From NCBI RefSeq assembly GCF_900167605.1, contig NZ_FUYH01000013.1, forward strand, positions 30,615-94,614: 64,000 nucleotides of DNA. Reading direction: 5' to 3'. Below the pieces are notes generated by a model. It worked only from the letters and a program-made list of their open reading frames with translations, was not told the origin of the DNA and made no database searches. Numbering within the stretch: position 1 is the first letter of the stretch; every line of letters starts with the position of its first letter. A program made the translations under genes and the position numbers. The DNA comes from Caloramator quimbayensis. Lineage in GTDB: Bacteria > Bacillota > Clostridia > Clostridiales > Caloramatoraceae. This document shows, in pieces, positions 51,153 to 59,613 of this stretch.

Positions 51153-52106
51153 CTATTTAAATAGACTTGAAATTTCATATCTTTGAGCATAGTTCTTTCC
51201 CTGCCATATATCCTTCTCATCAAGCCTTCTGTCTATTTCATTCAAAACCTCCCACTTTTTAAGGCTCCACATAGGTCCTATCAAAAGTTCCCTCGGGCTG
51301 TCTCCTGTTAATCTATGAATTACCATATTTTCAGGGAGAATATTAATTGATGATACAACAAGGTCAACATATTCATCAAAGGATAAAAATTTAAGCTTCC
51401 CCTCTTTATAATAATCAACGAGTCTCGTTCCCTTCATAAGGTGAAGAAGATGAATTTTAATACCTTGAGTTTTAGTATTTGCAACAAATTCTACGGTCTT
51501 TAGCATATCCTCCTTTGTTTCCCCTAAAAGTCCGAATATTACATGAGTTACAACATCTATATCCCTTTTTTTAAGCTCATTAACTGCTTTAATATATGTT
51601 TCAAGACTATATCCTCTATTTATAATCTTTGCCGTTTCATCGCTTATAGTTTGAAGTCCAAGCTCAACCCAAAGATAAGTCTTTTTATTTATTTCAGATA
51701 AAAGCTCAAGAACTTCTAAAGATAAGCAGTCCGGCCTTGTTGCAATAGCAATACCTACAACATCCTTTAGATTTAATATGCTGTAGTATTTTTCTCTTAA
51801 AACCTCAATAGGAGCGTAGGTGTTTGTATAGGCCTGAAAATAGGCAATATACTTTCCGCTTTTCCATTTTTTATTCATCATCTCTTTAACTTCATAGAAC
51901 TGCTCTATTATGTCACTGCTTTTACCTGTAAAATCACCAGAACCTCTTTCGCTGCAGAATATACATCCTCCCTTTGATATTTTTCCATCTCTGTTCGGAC
52001 ATGAAAAGCCTGCATCGAGAGAAATTTTAAAAACCTTTTCATTAAACTTTTCCCTTAAGAAATAATTTAAGGAATTGTATCTTTTGTCTCCCCATTTTTT
52101 GGCCAT
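51153..52106 (-). CDS. TIGR01212-type radical SAM protein (YtqA-like)
   Basis: The 317-aa protein is preceded by a weak ribosome site. It opens with KKWGDKRYNSLNYFLREKF, then the iron-sulphur segment SCPNRDGKISKGGCIFCSERGSG, KYIAYFQAYTNTYAPI, TRPDCLSLEVLELL and WVELGLQTI, with an Elp3-like layout. The TIGR01212 family (B. subtilis YtqA) has no established reaction. It is usually found with an rRNA/tRNA methyltransferase (YtqB); none is adjacent here. Confidence 0.9.
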   Translation of the reverse strand: MAKKWGDKRYNSLNYFLREKFNEKVFKISLDAGFSCPNRDGKISKGGCIFCSERGSGDFTGKSSDIIEQFYEVKEMMNKKWKSGKYIAYFQAYTNTYAPIEVLREKYYSILNLKDVVGIAIATRPDCLSLEVLELLSEINKKTYLWVELGLQTISDETAKIINRGYSLETYIKAVNELKKRDIDVVTHVIFGLLGETKEDMLKTVEFVANTKTQGIKIHLLHLMKGTRLVDYYKEGKLKFLSFDEYVDLVVSSINILPENMVIHRLTGDSPRELLIGPMWSLKKWEVLNEIDRRLDEKDIWQGKNYAQRYEISSLFK

Positions 52107-52189
52107 ATAAACACTTCCTCAAAGAAAATTATTATTGATTAACATATTGTTTACACAATATCAATACCAAATTAATATACTATTGCTAT

Positions 52190-52261
52190 TATAAAAATGT
52201 AAATTTCATAATTCCCCCTTTAAATAGATTAAAAGCCGGCCCGTCCGGCTGATTTTCTATT
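52190..52261 (+). ncRNA. candidate small RNA 1 (C-rich motif plus terminator-like hairpin)
   Basis: The unit runs TATAAAAAT (52190-52198), a CCCCC run (52214-52218), TTTAAATAGATT, then AGCCGG/CCGGCT hairpin with loop CCCGT (52234-52250) and GATTTTCT. The same order recurs 133 bp downstream. It lies in the 285-bp gap between the radical SAM and UvrD-like genes and is read opposite to both. The C-run is complementary to the G-rich Shine-Dalgarno sequences common in this window. Confidence 0.4.
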
Positions 52262-52322
52262 AATTTAAAATATGTTAACAGTTTCAAAATAGATTTTTCA
52301 TATAATATTGATAGTATATACT

Positions 52323-52390
52323 TATAAAAATTCTATCCCCCCTCTAAATAGATAGAAGCAAAGCCGATATTTCGGCTTTTTTGCTTTTTT
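52323..52390 (+). ncRNA. candidate small RNA 2, tandem paralogue of unit 1
   Basis: TATAAAAAT (52323-52331) is followed by CCCCCC (52337-52342), TCTAAATAGATAG, and an AAAGCCGA/TCGGCTTT hairpin (52360-52379) with a TTTTTGCTTTTTT tail, a convincing plus-strand rho-independent terminator although both neighbouring genes are on the minus strand. A TATACT -10-like hexamer is at 52317-52322. A plus-strand terminator with no plus-strand gene is the main argument for an RNA gene. Confidence 0.45.
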
Positions 52391-52391
52391 G

Positions 52392-54002
52392 TCATTTAAA
52401 TTCGAGGGGGCAGAAAAGCTTTGAAAACTCCTTTTCTCCATATCCTTCAAAATTCACCTTTATTATGTTTTCATCTTCATAAATTACTATTCCTTCTCCG
52501 TACTTTGCATGTAGTGCTTTTTTTACCTTATTATTAAGCTCTTTCTTTTCTTTTTCATCCCTTAGCTGCCTGTAAAGATTAGAAAGGCTGTTTTCACGGC
52601 TCTCCTCTTCCCTTTTAATAAGGTTTGAGGGTATCATGGATATATAGGGGCTTTGATAGGGTAAAACACCCTGAAGGTTTGGTTTTATTACATAGGATAT
52701 TTCAAGGTAGTTTTTTGCTCTCGTTATTCCAACAAAAAACAATCTGAGTTCCTCTTCCTCTTCACCCCTTTTAGAAGATATAGGTATATTCCCCATGTTA
52801 GCGCCTACAATAAAAACGTGGGAAAACTCTAATCCCTTTGACGCATGCAGAGTCATAAGGTTTACTGATAAACCTGTGTCCCTTTCTTCCTCGCTGCATT
52901 CAAATATTGTTTCACCTTTAAATACAATCTTTAAAGGTATATTCTCTCTTTTAAAAACCTCATATAAAACCTCAGCCTGAGCTGTTCTTCTATATAGTAC
53001 TGCAATATCCTTAAAGCTTACTCCCTTACTATTTAACTCTTTAATCCTTCTTACAACATATAACGCCTCGTTAAATGAATCTAAATGTTTTCTAACTATT
53101 ATAGGGTTTCCATAATCTTTAATGCTCTCAATGCTTCCTCTGTTTAAAAAGGACTTTGCCGCCTCTATTATAGTTCGGCTGGAGCGGTAGTTTATTGGGA
53201 GTGAAAACTCCTTTGGATTATACAGGCTTTTGAATTTATCAAATATCTTATCATTACCCGTTCTAAAGGAATATATTATCTGATTTTCATCCCCTATAGC
53301 AAATATATGGCTTCTATCTCCTGCAATCCTTCTTATAAGCTCAAACTGCCTTAAATCAGTATCCTGAAACTCATCTATTATTATATAAGAAGGATTTAAT
53401 GGTTTATCGAGTACCTTTATACAGTTGTCTATAATATCATCAAAATCCATAAAATTATTTTTAATCTTTTCTTCGTTATAAAGTCTATAGAGTTTTTCTA
53501 TATCATCATCTTTTTTCATAATTCCAAAGAGGCTTTTTCCCTTTTTAAATTCATCAATCCTTTTTGAGAGCCTGTTTTTATACTTGATATTTAGTTTATT
53601 ACCCTCAAGTATATTATTTAGCATATCTGCTGCCCTGCTGTTATCTATTATTTCAAAATCCCTTTTATACCCTAAATTCTCAAGGTTTTGGCTCTCGTTT
53701 AATATAGTTTTTGCAACAGAATGAAATGTACCAAAATATTTAATTCTCTCTTTTAAACCGCTGCTTAAGGATAAAACCCTGTCTATAATCTCATCAGCAG
53801 CCTTATTTGTAAAGGTAAAGACCATAATATCTTCAAGGGGTATTTTTTTTATAATATGAAGATACATTACTTTATGAATAAGCACCGTTGTTTTTCCGCT
53901 TCCCACAACTGCGTTCAAAAGTGCATATTTATCATCGCACATTACTGCCTTTTTTTGATATTCATTTAGCTTTTCAAACTCTTTTAAATAATTTTCCACC
54001 AT
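52392..54002 (-). CDS. UvrD/PcrA-like superfamily 1 helicase, short form
   Basis: The 536-aa protein has Walker A NAVVGSGKTTVLIHKV, motif Ia FTFTNKAADEI, Walker B YIIIDEFQDTDLRQ, motif III IFAIGDENQIIYSFRTG, motif V NLMTLHASKGLEFSHVFIVGAN and motif VI LRLFFVGITRAKNYLEI. It is about 180 residues shorter than PcrA, mainly by reduction of the 1B/2B domains, but keeps the PcrA-style C-terminal HAKYGEGIVI tail thought to contact RNA polymerase. It starts 7 bp after the MrfA-like gene and is probably cotranscribed, suggesting a joint DNA-repair function. Confidence 0.9.
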   Translation of the reverse strand: MVENYLKEFEKLNEYQKKAVMCDDKYALLNAVVGSGKTTVLIHKVMYLHIIKKIPLEDIMVFTFTNKAADEIIDRVLSLSSGLKERIKYFGTFHSVAKTILNESQNLENLGYKRDFEIIDNSRAADMLNNILEGNKLNIKYKNRLSKRIDEFKKGKSLFGIMKKDDDIEKLYRLYNEEKIKNNFMDFDDIIDNCIKVLDKPLNPSYIIIDEFQDTDLRQFELIRRIAGDRSHIFAIGDENQIIYSFRTGNDKIFDKFKSLYNPKEFSLPINYRSSRTIIEAAKSFLNRGSIESIKDYGNPIIVRKHLDSFNEALYVVRRIKELNSKGVSFKDIAVLYRRTAQAEVLYEVFKRENIPLKIVFKGETIFECSEEERDTGLSVNLMTLHASKGLEFSHVFIVGANMGNIPISSKRGEEEEELRLFFVGITRAKNYLEISYVIKPNLQGVLPYQSPYISMIPSNLIKREEESRENSLSNLYRQLRDEKEKKELNNKVKKALHAKYGEGIVIYEDENIIKVNFEGYGEKEFSKLFCPLEFK

Positions 54003-54009
54003 AAAGCAC

Positions 54010-56643
54010 CTACTTTGTTAAATCATCGTATCTTCTCATTATTTTATCCTTAATATCATCTACTTCCTTTGCACATACATCTATTTTAAAACCCTTAGGG
54101 ATATTAACATAACGTTTTATTATGTTTTCTATTTTGCTCTTATTTGCGCTCTCCATTATCCATTCTCTAAAAAAGCTTCCATTAACATTCAAAACCAATA
54201 TATCTCCTGATATTGATACTCCGCTTATTGTTGAAAAGAACTGCACGAAGGTTTCACTTTTTTTATTTAAAAAGGCAATAAAATCCTCCCATTTATCAGG
54301 AAGCTCTTCAAAATCACAAATTTTTTCTTCAATGAAAACAACTTCAGGAGATTTCTCCTTTACTTTAAATGTAATTTCCCTCTCCTTTAGCATTCCCTCA
54401 AGAGACCAAAGTACAAGCTTTTTGTCGAGATGATAATCTCCAACGCAGGCAGGGCATCCATCGTGGCACCTGCAGTTTTTCACAAGGTTTATTGCATCAT
54501 TTAATATGTCCTCTGCAAATTCAAAGGCTTTTTCAGTAAATCCAAGTCCTCCAGGATAAAGGTCGTAAAGAATTACAAATGCTCTCTTTACTTCTCCTTC
54601 CTTTTCAACGGTATTAAATACAGTCCCTCCAATGTCCTCTGCTGTTGCCATGGTTCTCATCCTTGCACAGGTTAAAAGAGCATGCTTTATTCCATTGTAA
54701 TAATTAAACTGAGTATAGGAATTTATAACAGCATCAACGTCATCAGGAATAAGGTACCACATACCTTCTGTTTCAAGCTGTGTAAAAAGGTTTTCCACTA
54801 TAGGCTCAAATCCAAGATTCTGCCTGTTATGAAATTGTATCATTTTATAGGCTGGAACCGACTCTTTTATATTTACATCGCCGAAGGTAACACCGCTCCT
54901 GCATATTTTTTTATTCTTAAATTCCCTTAGAATTCCTACGGATACTTCATTAAAGGGAACAGTAAAATAATTCATATCAACTGGAATAACCTGTGCTATT
55001 CGGTTTGTTAAATCGAGGCTCTCAACAAGGTACTGCATCCCGTCGTGTATGTATATAGCCTTTGGATATACCTCATGGAATGCTTGATATTCGTCCATTT
55101 CCGTGAGCATCGTTCCATTTTGTTTATTTATAACTTTATATATATTGCTCGATATATTTCTTAAATTAAAATCTCCTGCAGGGAAGTCCTTTCCTATCCA
55201 TGTAAATACTCCCCCATCGTTTTTAAGTTCTCCTGCTTTTATAAGTACAGGTATAATCTCTCCTATGTCAGGAAAAATGGAGGCATCATCTAAGGATAAA
55301 GGAAGTTCTGCAGCTGCAGCTCTTACATGGGCAAGCTGAATAAAAAGGTTATCCTTATCTATTACTGCATTCTCAACCCCTGTTTTTACAAGATAATCTC
55401 CATTTATTGCGATATACTGGTCAAGAGGAGATACATCGAGTATTAATATTCCAACTGCACCATCTCCCTTTCTTCCAGCTCTTCCAACCTGCTGCCAAAA
55501 GGAGGCTTTTGTTCCTGGGAATCCGCAGGATATAGCAATTTCAAGGCTTCCTATATCTATCCCAAGCTCAAGGGCGTTTGTTGCAATAACCCCATTTATA
55601 AGTCCCTGTGAAAGTCTTTTCTCAATTTCTTTTCTCTCTGTTGGAGTATATCCTCCTCTATAGCCTGATATTCTATCGGATAAATCCCTTGAAAGGCTCG
55701 GCATACCTTCTATATTTGAAAGTCTATCCCTCGCTTCTTTAAGTACAACCTCAACTTCCCTTCTGCTCTTGCAAAAGGTTATAAACCTTCTTCCACTCTG
55801 CACAAGATCAGGTACAAAATCCGACGCCTCTTCTTCTGGTGTTTTCCTATATTCCGTATCCCTGACAAAGGGAGGCTGCCATATATATATAGTCTTTTGG
55901 CTTCCCATGGAGCCGTCCCTGTATATATGGGAAAATTTTTTTCCTCCTATGTTCTCTGCAAGCTCAACAGGGTTTGCAATAGTTGCAGAACTAAATAAAA
56001 ACTGAGGATTTGATTTGTAATATCTGCATATCCTGTTTAGCCTTCTAATTACGTTTGCCATATGGGAACCGAAGGCTCCTCTGTAAACATGGAGCTCATC
56101 TATTACTATATATTTTAATCTTGAGAAAATATGGTTAAATCCATATATGCTGTGGTTAGGCAAAAACGCAGAGTTTATCATTTCAGGATTTGTTAATATT
56201 ATATTTGCATTTTTTCTTATCCTTGTTCTTTCATTAGGAGGAGTATCTCCATCATATATTCCGCATTGAATTCTATCCTCGCCGAAGTATTCAAGTATTG
56301 ATGTAAAGTTTCTGAATTGGTCATGGGCAAGAGCTTTAGTAGGGTAGATAAAAAGCGCCCTATTAGTCTTATCCTTTAATATACTCTCAGCAACAGGCAG
56401 AAGAAAGCTGAGTGTTTTGCCGCTTGCTGTAGATGTTGTTATTATTACATTTTCTCCCCTTATCGCTCTTTCAAACATCTCATACTGGTGGGAATAGATC
56501 TTTTCTATACCTAAACTTTTTAAATATCCCTTTAAATCATCGCTCATATTTTCAGGATAGGGCATGTAAATTGGTTCTCTTTTATCTATATTTATTTCAC
56601 CTATTATTCTGTTTTCATAATTTTTAAGCTCCGGCAGTTTCAT
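54010..56643 (-). CDS. mrfA: DEAD/DEAH-box helicase with DUF1998 (MrfA/YprA-like)
   Basis: This 877-aa protein has the Q-motif/Walker A TSTASGKTLSFLLP, VIDELHVYRGAFGSH (DE-H), FLFSSATIANP and the second RecA domain with ATNALELGIDIG and QQVGRAGRKGDG. The C-terminal DUF1998 region carries the four-Cys cluster CRCHDGCPAC. In B. subtilis MrfA works with the exonuclease MrfB to repair mitomycin C damage. No mrfB-like gene is adjacent; the partner here is a UvrD-like helicase. The protein is about 100 residues longer than typical, with an extra C-terminal domain after the Cys cluster. Confidence 0.9.
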   Translation of the reverse strand: MKLPELKNYENRIIGEINIDKREPIYMPYPENMSDDLKGYLKSLGIEKIYSHQYEMFERAIRGENVIITTSTASGKTLSFLLPVAESILKDKTNRALFIYPTKALAHDQFRNFTSILEYFGEDRIQCGIYDGDTPPNERTRIRKNANIILTNPEMINSAFLPNHSIYGFNHIFSRLKYIVIDELHVYRGAFGSHMANVIRRLNRICRYYKSNPQFLFSSATIANPVELAENIGGKKFSHIYRDGSMGSQKTIYIWQPPFVRDTEYRKTPEEEASDFVPDLVQSGRRFITFCKSRREVEVVLKEARDRLSNIEGMPSLSRDLSDRISGYRGGYTPTERKEIEKRLSQGLINGVIATNALELGIDIGSLEIAISCGFPGTKASFWQQVGRAGRKGDGAVGILILDVSPLDQYIAINGDYLVKTGVENAVIDKDNLFIQLAHVRAAAAELPLSLDDASIFPDIGEIIPVLIKAGELKNDGGVFTWIGKDFPAGDFNLRNISSNIYKVINKQNGTMLTEMDEYQAFHEVYPKAIYIHDGMQYLVESLDLTNRIAQVIPVDMNYFTVPFNEVSVGILREFKNKKICRSGVTFGDVNIKESVPAYKMIQFHNRQNLGFEPIVENLFTQLETEGMWYLIPDDVDAVINSYTQFNYYNGIKHALLTCARMRTMATAEDIGGTVFNTVEKEGEVKRAFVILYDLYPGGLGFTEKAFEFAEDILNDAINLVKNCRCHDGCPACVGDYHLDKKLVLWSLEGMLKEREITFKVKEKSPEVVFIEEKICDFEELPDKWEDFIAFLNKKSETFVQFFSTISGVSISGDILVLNVNGSFFREWIMESANKSKIENIIKRYVNIPKGFKIDVCAKEVDDIKDKIMRRYDDLTK

Positions 56644-56782
56644 AAGACATCCTCCTCAAAGAGTATTACAATATAATTTTAATCTTAGTACCTTATATCT
56701 TCAATTGTAATATAAAATTGATTTTTAATAATCCATAAAAATCTGGGAATAATATATTTGAAAAAATTTTGGAGGTGATGTT

Positions 56783-57205
56783 ATGTTTGATTTAATCCCT
56801 TTTAGAAGAACAAGCAATGACCTCTTCGACCTTTATAATGACATGGAAAAAAGCCTTTCTCAAAACTTTGGACTTGATTTTCCATCCTTTAAAACCGATA
56901 TAGTCGACAGAGGAGATAAATTCGTCCTTGAAGCTGACCTCCCCGGTTTTAAAAAAGAAGATATCGATATAGATATCGATGGAAATATGCTTACTATTTC
57001 AGCAAAGCACAGCGAAAAGAGGGAGGAAAACATGGACAACTATATTAGAAGAGAGAGAAGATACGGCTCTTTTACAAGAAGCTTTGATGTTTCAAACATT
57101 AAAACCGATGAGATAAAGGCTGAATATAAAGATGGGGTTTTAACCTTAGAACTCCCAAAGATAAATAAAGAAGGAAAAGCAGGAAGAAAGATAAGCATAC
57201 AATAA
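56783..57205 (+). CDS. Hsp20 / alpha-crystallin small heat shock protein
   Basis: The 140-aa protein has GGAGGTGATG before the ATG. The N-terminal arm FDLIPFRRTSNDLFDLYNDM precedes the alpha-crystallin domain at about 38-130 (DIVDRGDKFVLEADLPGFKKEDI, then ADG-like KDGVLTLELPK). The C-terminal IXI motif is reduced to RKISIQ. It holds unfolding proteins for ATP-dependent chaperones. No CIRCE element was found upstream. Confidence 0.95.
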   Translation: MFDLIPFRRTSNDLFDLYNDMEKSLSQNFGLDFPSFKTDIVDRGDKFVLEADLPGFKKEDIDIDIDGNMLTISAKHSEKREENMDNYIRRERRYGSFTRSFDVSNIKTDEIKAEYKDGVLTLELPKINKEGKAGRKISIQ

Positions 57206-57227
57206 ATTACTTTTCCAAGTAGGCAAT

Positions 57228-57268
57228 AAAAAGACTGAAAACGGAATAAACCATTTTCAGCCTTTTTA
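57228..57268 (+). terminator. rho-independent terminator of hsp20
   Basis: AAAAAG-CTGAAAACGG pairs with CC-TTTTCAG-CTTTTT. Beyond it, 57269-57517 is AT-rich with no gene and no Pho-box-like repeat. Confidence 0.8.
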
Positions 57269-57517
57269 TATTGCCTTTATGTTTCTTTAATTCTTATTAA
57301 ATTTTCTAATGCCTATTAAGATGCATTTATATAAAATAAAAAACGATATTTTTTATAGCGTTAATAATGTAATAAAAAATTCATTGCTAATTTATTATTA
57401 AAATATTATTATGAAGATGTAATAGTTTTTCTTATAAAATTACAAATTTCTCATTTATGGAAAGCTACAATTCATATTTATTAATGTGATTTCAATTTTA
57501 TCATGGGGGATGTTAAT

Positions 57518-59125
57518 TTGGGTTACAAAAACATTTTTACAATGCTTGGAGGATTGGGCCTTTTTATTTACGGTATGCATGTAATGGGGGAAGGCCTTGA
57601 AAAAACTGCCGGAAATAAGCTGAAAAAAGTACTTGAAGTTTTAACAACAAACAAGATAATGGGAGTTATAGTTGGAACTGTTATTACCGCTATAATGCAA
57701 AGCAGCAGCGCGACTACTGTAATGGTTGTTGGTTTTGTAAACGCAGGACTTATGAATCTCTATCAGGCTGCGAGTGTAATAATGGGTGCAAACATAGGTA
57801 CTACAATAACTGCACAATTAATAGCTTTTAATCTTTCGGATATCGCTCCTTTAATACTTGCACTTGGTGCTATCGTTACAATTTTCGCAAAGAAGAAAAA
57901 GATAAGGGATTTAGGAGAGATAATTTTAGGTTTTGGCGTCATTTTTGTTGGTATGACTATTATGTCAACTTCAATGGAGCCTTTAAAAAGCAGCCCTGAA
58001 TTTTCTAAAATAATTCTTATATTAAGCCATAACCCTATTCTTGCAGTCCTTGCAGGAACAATAATAACCGGTATAATCCAAAGCAGCGGTGCTTTTATTG
58101 CAGTCTTAATAGCCTTATCGTCAAATGGTGCAATAGGATTTGAAGCAGCACTTCCTCTTCTTCTTGGCAGCAATATAGGTACCTGTGTAACTGCACTTTT
58201 GGCATGCATAGGAACAGGTAAAAATGCTAAAAAAGCTGCACTTATACACCTTACCTTTAATGTAATTGGAACGATTATATTTATGGCATTGTATCCTTTA
58301 ATAGTTCATTTTATACCACTGCTCGGAGGAAGCATTAAAAGACAGATTGCCAATGCCCATACTATATTTAATGTATCAAACACAATAATCCAATTACCTC
58401 TTATTCCTCTTCTTGTTAAATTTGTAAATACAATTATTCGTGGGGGGGACAAAGAGCATGAACCTATGTCGCTGCAATATGTAGATAAGAGGCTTTTAGA
58501 AACTCCATCTGTAGCAGTACAGCAGGTAATAAAAGAAACTGTTAGAATGGGAAGGCTTGCTATTAAAAATGTTGAAAAAACCTTAGATTGTTTCATGAAT
58601 TTTAATGAAGATACTGAAAGCGATATATATAATAGGGAAGACCTTATAAATTTTCTTGAAAAAGAAATAACATCTTATTTGGTTTTGTTATCAAATAGTT
58701 CTATTTCAGAAGATGAATCTATAATTGTAACATCCCTTTTTCATGTAGTTAATGATATTGAAAGAATAGGCGATCATGCTGAAAACCTTCTTGAACTTGC
58801 TGATCATAAATATCAAAACTCATTGAAGTTTTCAGTAGAAGCACAGACAGAACTTAAATTTACTTATGAAACTGTTTTAAAAGCAGCAAACAATTCAATT
58901 GATGCTCTTGAGTACAATGACATAGAAAAAGCTCAGTCTGTAATTGAAATTGAAAAGAAAATAGATAAGATAGAAAAGCAGCTAAGAAGCGATCACATAG
59001 ACAGGCTCAACAAGGGAATTTGTAATCCAGAAAGCGGCACTATATTTCTTGATGCAATAAGCAATCTTGAGAGAATAGGAGACCACTCCCACAACATTTC
59101 TCAGATAGTGCTTAGCGAAAATTAG
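57518..59125 (+). CDS. Na+/phosphate cotransporter family protein with PhoU-like domain, copy 2
   Basis: About 535 aa from a TTG at 57518, 7 bases after GGGGGA. This start aligns residue for residue with the paralogue at 41757; the upstream ATG at 57503 overlaps the ribosome site. QSSSATTVMVVGFVNAGLM and IQSSGAFIAVLIALSS are the two transport signatures; note that the second has QSSGA where copy 1 has QSSSA. PhoU-like helices follow (VVNDIERIGDHAENLLEL, ISNLERIGDHSHNIS). Unlike copy 1, no Pho-box-like repeats precede it, so the two are probably used under different conditions. Confidence 0.92.
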   Translation: MGYKNIFTMLGGLGLFIYGMHVMGEGLEKTAGNKLKKVLEVLTTNKIMGVIVGTVITAIMQSSSATTVMVVGFVNAGLMNLYQAASVIMGANIGTTITAQLIAFNLSDIAPLILALGAIVTIFAKKKKIRDLGEIILGFGVIFVGMTIMSTSMEPLKSSPEFSKIILILSHNPILAVLAGTIITGIIQSSGAFIAVLIALSSNGAIGFEAALPLLLGSNIGTCVTALLACIGTGKNAKKAALIHLTFNVIGTIIFMALYPLIVHFIPLLGGSIKRQIANAHTIFNVSNTIIQLPLIPLLVKFVNTIIRGGDKEHEPMSLQYVDKRLLETPSVAVQQVIKETVRMGRLAIKNVEKTLDCFMNFNEDTESDIYNREDLINFLEKEITSYLVLLSNSSISEDESIIVTSLFHVVNDIERIGDHAENLLELADHKYQNSLKFSVEAQTELKFTYETVLKAANNSIDALEYNDIEKAQSVIEIEKKIDKIEKQLRSDHIDRLNKGICNPESGTIFLDAISNLERIGDHSHNISQIVLSEN

Positions 59126-59197
59126 CAGTATTTTGGCAATAAATTATATATATTATTGCAAAAATATCATGGCTTCTTTCCTATTTTTTATTCGACA

Positions 59198-59234
59198 TAT
59201 AAAGCTCCTTTGCTTTAAAAGCTTGGAGCTTTAT
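59198..59234 (+). terminator. rho-independent terminator of Na/Pi cotransporter 2
   Basis: AAAGCTCC and GGAGCTTT arms, with an inner AAAGC/GCTTT-like pairing, are followed by ATCCTTTTTC. Confidence 0.7.
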
Positions 59235-59298
59235 CCTTTTTCAACCCTATTTTACATTTGTAAGTATTTCCTGGGGAATACAATCGCAAATCAAAGAA

Positions 59299-59580
59299 TC
59301 ACAAAACAAAATTTATCTCTTTTTTACATCTTGGGCATTTGCTTTCTTTAATCGACAAGTCTATGTTATATCCATTTCTTTTAACCAATAAATACCCGCA
59401 GTTCGGGCAATAGGTATTGTTATCAATACCTGATACATTTCCTACATATACATAATTTAGATATTCTTTTGCTATATCCCTGCATTTTATTATCCTCTCA
59501 ATAGGAGTTGAAGGTACAGTAAATTTATACATAGGATAATATCTTGTCAAATGGAGAGGAATATCCTTACCAAGGCTACC
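59299..59580 (-). pseudogene. 3' remnant of an AmmeMemoRadiSam-system radical SAM enzyme gene
   Basis: The readable frame encodes the last about 94 residues only: GSLGKDIPLHLTRYYPMYKF, YVYVGNVSG and TYCPNCGYLLVKRNGY, ending with a CPRCKK zinc-ribbon half. These are the conserved C-terminal landmarks of the AmmeMemoRadiSam radical SAM proteins (PflA-like, about 330-400 aa). The whole radical SAM core is missing; a stop lies just upstream near 59583 and the cwlD-like gene ends 30 bp further on. The Memo and AMMECR1 partners are absent from the window. The remnant points to a deletion at this junction. Confidence 0.8.
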
Positions 59581-59613
59581 ATACTATTGTCCCAAAGTAA
59601 ATTATAACTTTTT

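Noticed and set aside
56644..56782. CIRCE or other heat-shock operator upstream of hsp20
   Set aside because: No TTAGCACTC-N9-GAGTGCTAA-like inverted repeat is present in the interval.
57206..57517. Pho-box-like repeats upstream of the second Na/Pi cotransporter
   Set aside because: The interval was read for TTAACA direct repeats with 11-bp period and none was found; only a terminator and AT-rich DNA.
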